Below are positions 54,115-64,000 of a stretch of DNA of 64,000 nt, piece after piece. The stretch's first letter is position 1, and every line of letters begins with the position of its first letter. The stretch is taken from positions 186,001 to 250,000 of the forward strand of contig NZ_MOBR01000009.1 of assembly GCF_003732705.1 (NCBI RefSeq), given 5' to 3'. The stretch is from Pseudomonas frederiksbergensis (GTDB lineage Bacteria > Pseudomonadota > Gammaproteobacteria > Pseudomonadales > Pseudomonadaceae). Made by a program: the position numbers and the translations under genes. The notes beneath the pieces were generated by a model. The model worked only from the letters and a program-made list of their open reading frames with translations. It did no database searches and was not told the DNA's origin.

Positions 54115-57100
54115 ATGGACCTCAACCGTCGTCAGTTCTTCAAGGTCGCCGGTATCGGCCTTGCGGGCTCGAGCCTTGGCGCGCTGGGCATGCTGCCCAC
54201 GCCGGCCTTCGCCGAGCAAGTGCGTCATTTCAAACTCGCCCACACCCATGAAACCCGCAACACCTGCCCGTACTGCTCGGTAGGCTGCGGCTTGATCATG
54301 TACAGCCAGGGCGACCAGGCGAAAAACGTCAGCCAAAGCATCATCCACATCGAAGGCGACGCCGATCACCCGGTCAACCGCGGCACCCTGTGCCCCAAAG
54401 GCGCGGGCCTGCTGGACTTCATTCACAGCCCCAGCCGCTTGCAGTACCCGCAAGTACGCAAGCCGGGCAGCACGGAATGGACGCGCATTTCCTGGGATGA
54501 AGCCCTGGACCGCGTCGTCGATCTGATGAAGGCCGACCGCGACGCCAATTTCATCGAGAAAAACGCGCAAGGCCAAACGGTGAACCGTTGGCTGACCACC
54601 GGGTTCCTCGCGGCGTCGGCGGCATCCAATGAAGCGGGCTACATCACCCACAAGGTGATTCGCAGTCTCGGCATGCTGGGGTTCGATAACCAGGCGCGTG
54701 TCTGACACGGTCCGACGGTGGCAAGTCTTGCCCCGACGTACGGCCGTGGTGCCATGACCAATACCTGGACCGATATCGCCAACGCGAACCTGATCCTGGT
54801 AATGGGCGGCAACGCAGCAGAAGCGCACCCTTGCGGCTTTAAATGGGTGACCGAAGCCAAGGCGCACAACAAGGCGCGGCTGATCGTGGTCGATCCGCGC
54901 TTCACCCGCACCGCGTCCGTGGCCGACTATTACGCGCCGATCCGCACCGGCACCGACATCGCCTTCATGGGCGGGTTGATCAATTACCTGCTGACCGAGG
55001 ACAAGATCCAGCACGAGTACGTGCGCAATTACACCGACGTCTCGTTTATCGTCAAAGCCGGGTTCGGCTTCGAGGACGGGATTTTCAGCGGCTACGACGC
55101 GGAAAAACGCCTGTACACCGACAAGTCCGGCTGGGGCTATGAACTCGGCGAGGATGGCTTTGCCAAGGTCGACCCAACGCTGCAAGACCCGCACTGCGTC
55201 TATCAACTGATGAAAACCCACTACAGCCGCTACAACATCGACCTGGCGAGCCAGATCTGCGGCATGCCGGTGGACGCGATCAAGAAAATCTGGGAAGAAA
55301 TCGCCACCTGCTCGACACCGGGCAAAACCATGACGATTCTCTATGCGCTGGGCTGGACCCAACATTCCATCGGCTCACAAATCATCCGCAGCGCGGCGAT
55401 GGTGCAATTGCTGTTGGGCAACGTCGGCATGCCCGGCGGTGGGGTCAACGCCTTGCGCGGGCACTCCAACATCCAGGGCCTGACCGACCTCGGTTTGCTC
55501 TCCAACGCGCTGCCCGGTTACCTGACTCTGGGCGTGGACGCCGAGCAGGATTACAAGGCCTACATCACCAAACGCACGCAGACGCCGTTGCGGCCGGGGC
55601 AGCTCTCGTATTGGCAGAACTACAGTAAGTTCCACGTCAGCCTGATGAAGTCCTGGTACGGCAACAACGCCACCGCCGAGAACAATTGGGCCTACGACTA
55701 CCTGCCCAAACTCGACATCCCCAACTACGACATCCTGAAAATGTTCGACCTGATGGGCCAGGGCAAGGTCAACGGTTACGTGTGCCAGGGCTTCAATCCG
55801 ATTGCCGCGCTGCCGGACAAAAACAGGGTGATGGCGGCGCTGGCCAAGCTCAAATGGCTGGTGGTGATGGACCCGCTGTCCACGGAAACCTCGGAGTTCT
55901 GGAAAAACGTCGGGCCGTACAACGACGTGACCAGTGCCGACATTCATACCGAAGTCATTCGCCTGCCGACCACGTGTTTTGCCGAGGAGGACGGTTCGCT
56001 GGTCAACAGCAGTCGCTGGCTGCAATGGCACTGGAAAGGTGCCGACGGGCCGGGCGAAGCGCAGACCGACATCAAGATCATGGGCGAACTGTTCCTGCGC
56101 CTGCGCAAGCGCTATCAGGCCGAGGGCGGCGCTTTTCCCGATCCGATCCTGAAACTGTCGTGGCCCTACAAAATCCCCGACGAACCTTCGCCGGAGGAAC
56201 TGGCCAAGGAAATCAACGGCAACGCCACCGTCGATTTCACCGATGCCACGGGCGCGGCGATCAAGGGCAACGCGCAATTGGCCGGTTTTGCGCAGCTCAA
56301 GGACGACGGCAGCACCGCGTCCGGCTGCTGGATTTTCTGCGGCAGTTGGACCGAAACCGGTAACCAGATGGCCCGTCGCGATAACAGCGATCCATACGGT
56401 ATGAAGCAACACCTGGGATGGGCCTGGGCCTGGCCAGCCAATCGGCGGATTCTCTACAACCGCGCTTCGGCGGACGTACAGGGCAAACCGTGGGACGAGA
56501 AAAAACGCCTGGTGTGGTGGAACGGCAAGGCCTGGGGCGGCACCGATGTGCCGGACTTCAAGGTTGACTCGGCACCGGAAGCCGGGATGAACCCGTTCAT
56601 CATGAACCCCGAGGGCGTGGCGCGGTTCTTCGCCGTGGACAAGATGAACGAAGGGCCATTCCCCGAGCACTACGAACCGTTCGAAACCCCGATCGGCATC
56701 AACCCGTTGCACCCCAACAACAAGAAAGCCACCAGCAACCCGGCAGCGCGGATTTTCGATTCGGTGTGGGATACCCTCGGCGTGGCCAAGGATTACCCGT
56801 ACGCCGCGACGAGTTATCGGCTGACCGAGCATTTCCACTTCTGGAGCAAGCACTGCAAGCTCAACGCGATTGCGCAGCCGGAGCAGTTCGTCGAGATCGG
56901 CGAAGTGCTGGCCAAGGAAAAAGGCATCGTGGCTGGCGACAAGGTCCGGGTCAGCAGCAAGCGCGGCTTTATCGAAGCGGTGGCGGTGGTGACCAAGCGG
57001 ATTCGGCCGTTGCAGGTTAACGGCCAGGTGGTGCACCACATCGGTATCCCGCTGCACTGGGGTTTTACCGGGTTGACGCGTCACGGTTATCTCACCAACA

Positions 57101-57180
57101 CCCTGGTGCCGTTCCTCGGCGATGGTAATTCCCAGACCCCGGAATCCAAGTCATTCCTGGTCAACGTGGAGAAAGTCTAA
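54115..57180 (+). CDS. fdnG: Formate dehydrogenase-N alpha subunit, selenocysteine-containing
   Basis: A 1021-residue periplasmic molybdopterin enzyme that oxidises formate to CO2. The Tat signal is NRRQFFKVAG (residues 4-13). The [4Fe-4S] ligands begin CPYCSVGC (Cys51, 54, 58) and end in GTLCPKGAG. The in-frame TGA at 54703-54705 encodes Sec197: the reading passes QARV-Sec-HGPTVASLAPTYGRG, exactly the FdnG/FdoG active-site context, and continues in frame to TAA at 57178. An ordinary gene caller would split it into two. ATG at 54115 follows CAGGAG. It begins an operon with fdnH, fdnI and fdhE, with selA and selB close behind. Whether it is the fdn or fdo type cannot be told. Confidence 0.96.
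54703..54745 (+). promoter_or_regulatory. Bacterial SECIS element in fdnG
   Basis: Eleven bases after the UGA codon, the sequence folds as GG (54717-54718), a bulged U, GGCA, an AGUCU apical loop and UGCC-CC. This is the same plan and spacing as the E. coli fdhF/fdnG SECIS, with the G-U pair of the loop and the bulged U that SelB binds. It directs Sec-tRNA to the UGA. Confidence 0.9.
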
Positions 57181-58116
57181 ATGGCCAGCCAAGACATCAT
57201 TGCCCGCTCGGCTACGACGACTGTGCCGCCCTCGGCGCGTAATCAGGAGGAAGTGGCGAAGCTGATCGACACCACCAAGTGCATCGGCTGCAAGGCGTGC
57301 CAGGTTGCGTGCTCGGAATGGAACGAGTTGCGCGACGACGTCGGCCACAACCTCGGCACCTACGACAATCCCCAGGACCTGACGGCGGAAACCTGGACGC
57401 TGATGCGTTTCACCGAGCACGAAACCGACGCTGGCAACCTCGAATGGCTGATCCGCAAGGACGGCTGCATGCACTGCGCCGAACCCGGTTGTCTGGCGGC
57501 ATGTCCGAGTCCGGGGGCGATCATCAAGCACGCCAACGGCATCGTCGATTTCGATCAGGACCACTGCATCGGCTGCGGCTATTGCATCACCGGTTGCCCG
57601 TTCAACATCCCGCGCATCTCGCAAAAGGATCACAAGGCCTACAAGTGCACGCTGTGTTCGGACCGGGTCGCAGTAGGGCTGGAACCGGCCTGCGTGAAAA
57701 CCTGCCCGACCGGCGCCATCGTCTTCGGCACCAAGGAAGACATGAAGGAACACGCCGCCGAACGCATCGTCGATCTCAAGAGCCGTGGCTTTGAAAATGC
57801 CGGTCTGTATGACCCTGCGGGCGTTGGCGGCACCCATGTGATGTACGTGCTGCACCATGCCGATACGCCGCAGATTTACGCCGGCCTGGCGAAAGATCCT
57901 GAAATCAGCCCGTTGGTGGGCTTGTGGAAAGGCGTGAGCAAACCCTTGGGCTTATTGGCCATGGGGCTGGCGGTGGTGGTCGGGTTTTTCCATTACGTGC
58001 GCATCGGACCGCAAATTGTCGAAGAGGATGAGCTGCCACCGTTCAAGGACCCGGCGGTGCACGAAGTCGATCCGTCGGTGCACACCTTTGATCCGCGCGG
58101 GGAGGACAGACCATGA
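57181..58116 (+). CDS. fdnH: Formate dehydrogenase-N beta subunit (four [4Fe-4S] clusters)
   Basis: A 311-residue electron-transfer subunit. Its cysteine sets are those of Fdn[47 protein letters not shown] and [21 protein letters not shown] single C-terminal membrane helix ([20 protein letters not shown]) anchors it facing the periplasm. It starts directly after the fdnG stop codon, with AACGTGGAG upstream, and overlaps fdnI by four bases. Confidence 0.97.
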   Translation: MASQDIIARSATTTVPPSARNQEEVAKLIDTTKCIGCKACQVACSEWNELRDDVGHNLGTYDNPQDLTAETWTLMRFTEHETDAGNLEWLIRKDGCMHCAEPGCLAACPSPGAIIKHANGIVDFDQDHCIGCGYCITGCPFNIPRISQKDHKAYKCTLCSDRVAVGLEPACVKTCPTGAIVFGTKEDMKEHAAERIVDLKSRGFENAGLYDPAGVGGTHVMYVLHHADTPQIYAGLAKDPEISPLVGLWKGVSKPLGLLAMGLAVVVGFFHYVRIGPQIVEEDELPPFKDPAVHEVDPSVHTFDPRGEDRP

Positions 58117-58763
58117 TCCGCAAGCAGATCCTGCGCTACACCGCCAACCAGCGCACCAACCACTGGCTGGTGGCGATCCTGTTTTTCATGGCCGCGCTCT
58201 CGGGGCTGGCGCTGTTTCATCCGGCGCTGTTCTGGCTGAGCAATCTGTTTGGCGGCGGACCGTGGACGCGGATTTTGCATCCGTTCATGGGTGTGGTGAT
58301 GTTTGTGCTGTTTCTCGGTTTGGTGTTCCGCTTCTGGCGCGCCAACTACTTCATCCGCAACGATGGGCTGTGGCTCAAGCGAATAGGGCGGGTGATCCAG
58401 AACGAAGAAGAAGGCGTGCCGCCGATTGGCAAGTACAACCCCGGGCAGAAGCTGCTGTTCTGGACGTTGCTGTTGTGCATGTTAGGGTTGTTGTTCACGG
58501 GGTTGGTGATCTGGCGCGCGTATTTCAGCGAGTATTTCGGCATCACGGTGATTCGCTGGGCGATGTTGCTGCACGCATTGGCCGGGTTTGTGCTGGTGTT
58601 GAGCATCATCGTGCACATCTACGCCGGGATCTGGATCAAGGGTTCCGTCAGCGCCATGGTCCACGGCTGGGTCAGTCGCGCCTGGGCGAAGAAGCATCAT
58701 GAACTGTGGTACCGGGAAGTGACCCGCGACGAAGACCCCGACCGCCCCATCAGAAAAGGATAA
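58113..58763 (+). CDS. fdnI: Formate dehydrogenase-N gamma subunit (cytochrome b556)
   Basis: A 216-residue membrane protein with four helices ([76 protein letters not shown]). Heme-ligand histidines lie in helices one, two and four, as in FdnI. It passes electrons to quinone. The ATGA overlap with fdnH indicates coupled translation. Confidence 0.96.
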   Translation: MIRKQILRYTANQRTNHWLVAILFFMAALSGLALFHPALFWLSNLFGGGPWTRILHPFMGVVMFVLFLGLVFRFWRANYFIRNDGLWLKRIGRVIQNEEEGVPPIGKYNPGQKLLFWTLLLCMLGLLFTGLVIWRAYFSEYFGITVIRWAMLLHALAGFVLVLSIIVHIYAGIWIKGSVSAMVHGWVSRAWAKKHHELWYREVTRDEDPDRPIRKG

Positions 58764-58767
58764 GCAC

Positions 58768-59694
58768 TTGGCGAAGATTCTTGAGCCTGGCGAAATCGAA
58801 GCGGCGGCGAGTTCTCCGCCGTTTTTGCATCTGCCACCGCGCAACCTGTTTACCCTGAGAGCGTTGGGGCTGGAGCGTTTGGCCGAGGGGCATCCGCTGG
58901 CGGATTACCTGCGGTTGGTGGCGGGGTTGTGTCATCTCCAACAGGATTTGCTGGATGACCTGCCGGTTGATGAGATGCCAGACACCGAACGGCTGAACGT
59001 CTGCCAACAACACGGTTTGCCGCCGTTCGCTGCCGACAGCCTGGTGCGCGAGGGTGAATGGCTGCCGTTTCTGTACGCCGTGTTGCTGCGCTATAAGCCA
59101 CCGCCACAGCCAGCGGTCAAAAGCGCGATCAACACGCTGCTGGCTGCGAACCCCGGAGAGCTTAAGGCCTGGGGTGTTGCGTTGGTCAGCGGTCAATATT
59201 CGTTATTGCCGGCCGAAGTGGTGCCATTCCTCGGCGCGGCCCTGCAAGTTGCCTGGAGTCACTGGTTGCTCGACACGCCGAACCTCGACCTCAAACCCGG
59301 CGACAGCCTCAGCCAATGCCCGGCCTGTGGTTCGCCGGCCATGGCCGGGGTCATCCGTCATCGCGGCAAATTCAACGGTTTGCGCTATCTGGTGTGCTCG
59401 CTGTGTGCCTGTGAATGGCACGTGGTGCGGGTCAAATGCGTGTATTGCGAGCAGAGCAAAGGCCTGGAATACGTCAGCCTCGATGACGACCGATACGCGG
59501 CGAATCAGGCGCCGTTGCGTGCGGAGGTCTGTCCGGGCTGTAACAGTTATCTGAAATTGCTCTATCTGGAAAACGATGCCGAGGCTGAAGCCTTGTCCAC
59601 CGACCTGACCAGTCTGTTGCTGGACATGCGTCTGGAGCAGGAAGGCTATCAGCGCCTGGCACCGAATCTGCTGTTGGCCCCCGGGGGCGAATGA
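58768..59694 (+). CDS. fdhE: Formate dehydrogenase accessory protein FdhE
   Basis: A 308-residue cytoplasmic rubredoxin-like iron protein needed for activity of formate dehydrogenase. The C-terminal third has paired CxxC motifs: CPACGSPAM, CSLCACEWH, CVYCEQSK and CPGCNSYL. It starts at TTG (MAKILEPGEIEA), with AAGGA nine bases before and four bases after the fdnI stop codon; no ATG is near. Length and motifs fit FdhE. Confidence 0.94.
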   Translation: MAKILEPGEIEAAASSPPFLHLPPRNLFTLRALGLERLAEGHPLADYLRLVAGLCHLQQDLLDDLPVDEMPDTERLNVCQQHGLPPFAADSLVREGEWLPFLYAVLLRYKPPPQPAVKSAINTLLAANPGELKAWGVALVSGQYSLLPAEVVPFLGAALQVAWSHWLLDTPNLDLKPGDSLSQCPACGSPAMAGVIRHRGKFNGLRYLVCSLCACEWHVVRVKCVYCEQSKGLEYVSLDDDRYAANQAPLRAEVCPGCNSYLKLLYLENDAEAEALSTDLTSLLLDMRLEQEGYQRLAPNLLLAPGGE

Positions 59695-59745
59695 ACCCAG
59701 CGTCTACACTCAGGCGCGACGGTCTATCGCTTTCGGGAGTTGCCG

Positions 59746-61152
59746 ATGTCCAACCTGCGCCTGCCCTCCATCGACAGTTTGCTGCGTCATCCCGCGTGTC
59801 AGCCGCTGGCCGAGCGCTATGGGCGCGATGCCTTGCTCGCCAGTCTGCGGCAGTTGCTCGATGATCTGCGCGAACCGATGTTGTCGGGGCAACTGGCGGC
59901 GGTCGAGATCGCCCCTGAAGTGTTGGCGGGCCGGGCCGGTGAGCGGCTGATGGCCCAACATCGCAGCCAGGTGCGCCGGGTGTTCAACCTCACCGGCACA
60001 GTGCTGCACACCAATCTGGGGCGGGCGCTGTTGCCGGAAGAAGCCATCGATGCGGTGCAAATGGCCGCGCGCTATCCGATCAATCTTGAGTTCGATCTGA
60101 ACAGCGGCAAGCGTGGCGACCGTGACGATTTGATCGAAGGTCTGATCCGCGAGTTGACCGGCGCGGAAGCGGTCACAGTGGTGAATAACAACGCCGCTGC
60201 GGTGCTGCTGACCCTCAACAGCCTGGGTGCGCGCAAGGAAGGCATCATCTCCCGAGGCGAGTTGATCGAGATCGGCGGCGCGTTTCGCATCCCCGACATC
60301 ATGGCCCGGGCCGGGGTAAAACTGGTTGAAGTCGGCACCACCAATCGCACCCACGCCAAGGACTATGAGGCGGCCATCGGCCTGCGCAGTGGTTTGATCA
60401 TGCGCGTGCATGCGAGCAACTACGCCATCTCCGGTTTTACCACCAGCGTGCCGACGGCCGAACTAGCCGAGTTGGCGCACAAACATGCCTTGCCGCTGCT
60501 GGAAGATCTGGGCAGCGGCAGTCTGTTGGATCTGACGCGTTGGGGCTTGCCGGCGGAGCCGACGGTGCGTCAGGCGCTGCTGGACGGCGCGGATATCGTG
60601 ACCTTCAGCGGCGATAAATTGCTTGGAGGTCCCCAGGCCGGGCTGATTGTCGGGCGCAAGGAGCTGATCGCGAAGATCAAGAAAAACCCGCTCAAACGGG
60701 CGTTGCGGGTCGACAAGTTGACGCTGGCGGCGCTTGAAGCGGTGTTGGGTCTGTACCGCGATCCTGATCGACTCGCCGAACGTTTGCCGAGTTTGCGCCT
60801 ACTGACCCGGACTCAGGCTGATATCCTCGCGCAAGCCGAACGCCTGCAGCCATCACTGGCGCAGAGGTTGGGGGAAGGCTGGAATGTCAGCGCGGTGCCG
60901 GCGCTGGGCATGATCGGCAGCGGCAGCCAACCGGTGGCGCGCTTGCCGAGCGGGGCGTTGTGCCTGCGGCCGCTGGTGTCCAAACGTCTGCGTGGGCGGT
61001 TGTTGCTTGGGTTGGAAGCGGCGTTTCGCGCCTTGCCGATCCCGGTGCTCGGGCGCATTGACGATGACGCCTTGTGGCTGGACTTGCGGCAATTGGATGA
61101 CGAAGCGGCATGGCTGGCGCAACTCGATCAGTTGCACGGAGGGCAGGGGTGA
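59746..61152 (+). CDS. selA: L-seryl-tRNA(Sec) selenium transferase SelA
   Basis: A 468-residue PLP enzyme that converts Ser-tRNA(Sec) to Sec-tRNA(Sec) with selenophosphate. The PLP lysine is K291 in [14 protein letters not shown], and the [17 protein letters not shown] and [16 protein letters not shown] stretches are SelA signatures. The start at 59746 ([13 protein letters not shown]) is set by CGGGAG. The stop overlaps the GTG start of selB. Confidence 0.97.
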   Translation: MSNLRLPSIDSLLRHPACQPLAERYGRDALLASLRQLLDDLREPMLSGQLAAVEIAPEVLAGRAGERLMAQHRSQVRRVFNLTGTVLHTNLGRALLPEEAIDAVQMAARYPINLEFDLNSGKRGDRDDLIEGLIRELTGAEAVTVVNNNAAAVLLTLNSLGARKEGIISRGELIEIGGAFRIPDIMARAGVKLVEVGTTNRTHAKDYEAAIGLRSGLIMRVHASNYAISGFTTSVPTAELAELAHKHALPLLEDLGSGSLLDLTRWGLPAEPTVRQALLDGADIVTFSGDKLLGGPQAGLIVGRKELIAKIKKNPLKRALRVDKLTLAALEAVLGLYRDPDRLAERLPSLRLLTRTQADILAQAERLQPSLAQRLGEGWNVSAVPALGMIGSGSQPVARLPSGALCLRPLVSKRLRGRLLLGLEAAFRALPIPVLGRIDDDALWLDLRQLDDEAAWLAQLDQLHGGQG

Positions 61153-63053
61153 TCGTCGGTACGGCGGGGCATATCGACCACGGCAAGACCTTGTTGCTGG
61201 AGGCGCTGACCGGTCAGGCCGGTGACCGTCGCCGCGAAGAGCGGGAGCGGGGAATGACCATCGACCTCGGCTACCTCTACGCGGCGCTGGAACCGGGTGC
61301 GGAACTGACCGGGTTTATCGACGTGCCGGGGCATGAGCGCTTTACCCACAACATGCTCGCTGGGGCGCAAGGGATTGATCTGGTGTTGCTGGTGGTGGCG
61401 GCGGATGACGGGGTGATGCCCCAGACGCGGGAGCATCTGGCGATTGTCGAGTTGCTGGGGATTCCTCGGGCGCTGGTGGTGATCACCAAGTGTGATCGGG
61501 TTGAATCGGATCGAATCGAGGAAGTCCGGGCGCAGATCTCAATGTTGTTGGCCCCTGGACCTTACGCCGATGCGCCGTTGATTGCGGTGTCGAGTGTGAC
61601 GGGTGAGGGCGTTGAGACTTTGCGTAAAGCCTTGCTCGAAGTGCAGAAACACGTGCTTCAACGCAGTACCCGTGGCGGGTTTCGCTTGGCGATTGACCGT
61701 GCCTTCAGCGTGGCCGGTGCGGGCATTGTGGTGACGGGTACGGCGTTGTCCGGCTCCGTCACCGTGGGCGATACGTTGCTGCTCGGTCCCCAGGGAAAAC
61801 CCGTACGGGTGCGGGGCCTGCATGCGCAGAATCAGGCTGCCGAGCAGGCGTTCGCCGGGCAACGGGTCGCCTTGAACCTGAGTGCCGAGCGCCTGAATCT
61901 GGAGCAGATCCACCGAGGCCAATGGCTGCTGGCCGAGTGGCTGCACGCACCGACCCAACGCCTGGATATCGAGATGCAGCTGTTGCCGAGCGAAACCACG
62001 GCGTTAGCGCATTTCCACCCGGTGCACGTGCACCTCGGCACCCAGGACGTGACCGGGCGTGTGGCGTTGCTGGAAGGCCCGAGCCTGGCCCCCGGTGGGC
62101 GGATGTTCGCGCAACTGCTGTTGAACACGCCGGTACATGCGGTGAAGGGCGATCCGTTGATCCTGCGCGACCAAAGCGCCCAACGCACCCTTGGTGGTGG
62201 TCGGGTGCTGGATCCCTTCGCCCCGAGCCGCCACCGCCGCAGCCCCGAGCGACTGGCGCAGCTGCAAGCCCTCGCCAGCACCGACAGCCTTGAAGCCGTC
62301 ATGCCTGCGCTGCTGGCCCACAGCGACACCGGCCTCGACCCGCAACGCCTGGAGCGCCAATTCAACCGTCCGCGCAATAGCTGGGCGCTCCCCGCCGACG
62401 TGCGCCTGATCAACACGCGCCAAGGCCCGCTGCTGTTCAGCGCCGAACGCTGGGACGCGCTCAAGCCGCCGCTGCTGGAACACCTCGCACGCTTCCATCA
62501 ACTGGAACCGGACCAAATGGGCCCGGACCGCGATCGCCTGCGGCGTTTCACCGGCACCGCGCTGGACCGCCCAACGTTCATCAGCCTGCTCGACGAATTG
62601 CTCGCCAGCGGTGCCATCGTCAGCAGCGGGCCGTGGCTGCACCTGCCCGATCACCAAGTACGCCTGAGCGCCGAAGACGAAACCATGTGGCAGCAATTGC
62701 AGCCGACTTTCGAACAGGCCGGTTTCAATCCGCCATGGGTGCGCGAACTCGGGCATGACGAAGCGGCGGTGCGCGCGCTGTTGCGCAAAATGGCGCGACT
62801 GGGACTGCTGCACCAAGTGGTGCGCGACCTGTTTTATACCGACGCGGTGCTGCGGCAATTGGCGGCTATGCTGATGCAACTGGCGGGGGAAAACCCGGTG
62901 ATCGAGGTTGCGGCGTTTCGTGATGCGGTGGGCCTCGGGCGCAAGCGCAGCGTGCAGATTCTTGAATACTTCGACCGGATCGGCCTGACTCGACGCCTCG
63001 GCGACCGTCGTCAGATCCGTCTCGACAGTGCACTGGCGCAGGCCAACGAATAA
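61149..63053 (+). CDS. selB: Selenocysteine-specific elongation factor SelB
   Basis: A 634-residue GTPase that carries Sec-tRNA(Sec) to UGA on the SECIS. The G motifs are [11 protein letters not shown] (residues 4-14), DVPGHERF and TKCD. EF-Tu-like domains 2 and 3 follow, then four winged helices from about residue 370 (ending [20 protein letters not shown]) that grip the SECIS RNA. The start is GTG at 61149, in the GTGA overlap with the selA stop; an upstream ATG at 61110 would lie inside selA. The stop TAA ends exactly where the tRNA begins. Confidence 0.96.
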   Translation: MIVGTAGHIDHGKTLLLEALTGQAGDRRREERERGMTIDLGYLYAALEPGAELTGFIDVPGHERFTHNMLAGAQGIDLVLLVVAADDGVMPQTREHLAIVELLGIPRALVVITKCDRVESDRIEEVRAQISMLLAPGPYADAPLIAVSSVTGEGVETLRKALLEVQKHVLQRSTRGGFRLAIDRAFSVAGAGIVVTGTALSGSVTVGDTLLLGPQGKPVRVRGLHAQNQAAEQAFAGQRVALNLSAERLNLEQIHRGQWLLAEWLHAPTQRLDIEMQLLPSETTALAHFHPVHVHLGTQDVTGRVALLEGPSLAPGGRMFAQLLLNTPVHAVKGDPLILRDQSAQRTLGGGRVLDPFAPSRHRRSPERLAQLQALASTDSLEAVMPALLAHSDTGLDPQRLERQFNRPRNSWALPADVRLINTRQGPLLFSAERWDALKPPLLEHLARFHQLEPDQMGPDRDRLRRFTGTALDRPTFISLLDELLASGAIVSSGPWLHLPDHQVRLSAEDETMWQQLQPTFEQAGFNPPWVRELGHDEAAVRALLRKMARLGLLHQVVRDLFYTDAVLRQLAAMLMQLAGENPVIEVAAFRDAVGLGRKRSVQILEYFDRIGLTRRLGDRRQIRLDSALAQANE

Positions 63054-63149
63054 GGAAGGCAATCGCGCCCGGTGGCGCGGCCGGGCTTCAAACCCGGTTG
63101 GGGACGGCATCCGTTCCCGGGCAGGTTCGACTCCGGCTGCCTTCCGCCA
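63054..63149 (+). tRNA. selC: tRNA-Sec (anticodon UCA)
   Basis: A 96-nt tRNA gene. The 8-bp acceptor stem GGAAGGCA pairs with TGCCTTCC, followed by discriminator G and encoded CCA. The anticodon loop CTTCAAA (63086-63092) has TCA at 63088-63090, between CCGGG and CCCGG. A long extra arm (GGGACGGCATCCGTTCCC region) and a T arm with GGTTCGACTCC complete it. These are selenocysteine tRNA features. It starts immediately after the selB stop codon and must be cut from the operon transcript or have a promoter inside selB. Confidence 0.97.
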
Positions 63150-63152
63150 ATT

Positions 63153-64000
63153 TCAGCGTGGTGCCAGTTCCTTGATCAGGAAATCAATGAACGTGCGGGT
63201 CTTCTGCGGCACTCGCCGCGCCGACGGGTACACCGCGTTGATGGTGATCGGCGGCGCCTGCCACTCGCACAGCACCGGCACCAGCCGACCCGCCGTCAAC
63301 GCGTCTTCGACGATGAAATCCGGGAGCAGGGCGATGCCCATGCCGGCTTCGGCGGCCTGGGCCAGCAAGTCGCCGTTGTTGGCGTGCAAGGGGCCGGTGA
63401 CGTTGACCCGTTGCGTGTCCTTGCCGTTGCTCAGTTGCAGGCTGACGCCGCTTTGCAGGTAGCCGTAGTTCAAGCATTGATGGCTGGTCAGGTCTTTGGG
63501 AATTTGCGGCGTGCCGGCACGTTTCAGGTAGGCCGGCGAAGCGACCATGATCCGTGGGGCCGGGGCGATGAGGCGGGCGATCATCGATGAGTCCGGCATG
63601 CTCGCAATCCGCAGTGTTACGTCGAAACCACCGCGCACCGGGTCCACTTGTTGATCGCTGAGCACCAGTTGCAGCTCGATGTTCGGGTGCAGTTCATGGA
63701 ACAGCGGAATCAGCGGCCCCAAACGCCGCAAGCCGAATGACATCGGCGCGTTGATCCGCAGCACGCCGCGCAATTCCCCGATACCGTCCCGCGCCCGTTG
63801 TTCGGCTTCGTCCAGCGAGGCGATCAGTTCCCGCGCGGCGTCGTAATACTCGGCGCCGGCCTCGGTCAGGTGCAGGCTGCGGGTGGTGCGTTGCAGCAAT
63901 TGCACGCCGATGGCTTCTTCCAATGCCTGAATCTGTTTGCTGACTTTTGAGCGCGGCACGTCCATCGCCCGGGCTGCGGCGGCGAAGCCGTTTTCACCGA
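63153..64000 (-). CDS. LysR-family regulator, N-terminus beyond the window
   Basis: About 282 residues of a LysR protein on the minus strand; the start codon lies to the right of the window. The helix-turn-helix is partly visible (ENGFAAAARAMDVPRSKVSK, then QIQALEEAIGVQLLQRTTRS). An effector domain with RINAPMSFGLRRLGPLIPLF follows, a pattern common in the CrgA/AaeR-like group. The open frame runs unbroken from the window edge; ATG at 63965 lies inside the domain and is not the start. It is convergent with selC, with only three bases between them. Confidence 0.92.
   Translation of the reverse strand, partial: GENGFAAAARAMDVPRSKVSKQIQALEEAIGVQLLQRTTRSLHLTEAGAEYYDAARELIASLDEAEQRARDGIGELRGVLRINAPMSFGLRRLGPLIPLFHELHPNIELQLVLSDQQVDPVRGGFDVTLRIASMPDSSMIARLIAPAPRIMVASPAYLKRAGTPQIPKDLTSHQCLNYGYLQSGVSLQLSNGKDTQRVNVTGPLHANNGDLLAQAAEAGMGIALLPDFIVEDALTAGRLVPVLCEWQAPPITINAVYPSARRVPQKTRTFIDFLIKELAPR

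Noticed and set aside
54703..54705. In-frame TGA in the formate dehydrogenase gene taken as a nonsense mutation
   Set aside because: The context (QARV-Sec-HGPTVASLAP), the SECIS at the right distance and the presence of selA, selB and selC show that it encodes selenocysteine.

Overview
The window looks like chromosomal DNA from a Pseudomonas of the fluorescens group. The grounds are high-GC coding, many Pseudomonas-type REP palindromes between genes (cores related to GTGGGAGCGAGCTTGCTCG), genus-typical small families (DUF1652, DUF3077), and an extended alkaline protease / polyurethanase locus of the kind known from P. fluorescens, P. protegens and P. chlororaphis. All identifications come from reading translations and motifs by eye; no database search was run.

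Layout. 1-8.5 kb: tail of a possible transposase, a divergent LysR/alcohol dehydrogenase pair, a 484-residue unknown protein followed by a MocR-type regulator, phosphoglucomutase (pgm) and a pirin. 8.7-11.7 kb: a UvrD-type helicase with an N-terminal glycine-every-fourth-residue motif, and a DUF1652 protein. 11.9-15.7 kb: a putative polyamine/amine cluster (SnoaL-AraC regulator, FAD amine oxidase, EutQ-like cupin, PotF-like binding protein). 16.6-34.3 kb: the secretion locus aprA-aprI-aprD-aprE-aprF, two subtilase autotransporters, and two family I.3 RTX lipases/polyurethanases. One type I exporter is encoded beside three RTX substrates and a periplasmic protease inhibitor. A striking tandem repeat array (8 copies, 111-112 bp) lies between aprF and the first autotransporter. 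34.6-40.7 kb: two small overlapping Pseudomonas-specific genes, a 1239-residue Ig-like/beta-propeller protein whose 3' part is visibly AT-richer, a REP-based tandem array, and two small envelope proteins. 40.9-48.8 kb: a FAN1-like VRR-NUC nuclease overlapping an XPD-like helicase with a Cas4-like N-terminus, a DJ-1 protein, a soluble PAS-PAS-kinase-receiver hybrid, a membrane protein and a hemerythrin. 49-53.8 kb: a CPA1 antiporter, a Yip1-family protein, a stress-type SDR and a PatB/MalY lyase. 54.1-63.15 kb: a formate dehydrogenase-N locus with its selenocysteine machinery: fdnG (with an in-frame UGA read as Sec and a clear bacterial SECIS), fdnH, fdnI, fdhE, selA, selB and selC (tRNA-Sec), the last starting one base after the selB stop codon. 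The right edge holds most of another LysR gene.

How it fits together: the apr-prt-pue block is an extracellular degradation island (protein, lipid and possibly polyester/polyurethane). The fdn-sel block is a self-contained formate respiration module in which the enzyme and its decoding factors lie in one direction; only selD is not seen here. Nothing proves a wholly new system. The best candidates for new biology are the 111-112 bp array inside the secretion locus, the composite Ig/propeller protein, the GX3-tagged helicase and the FAN1/nuclease-helicase pair.
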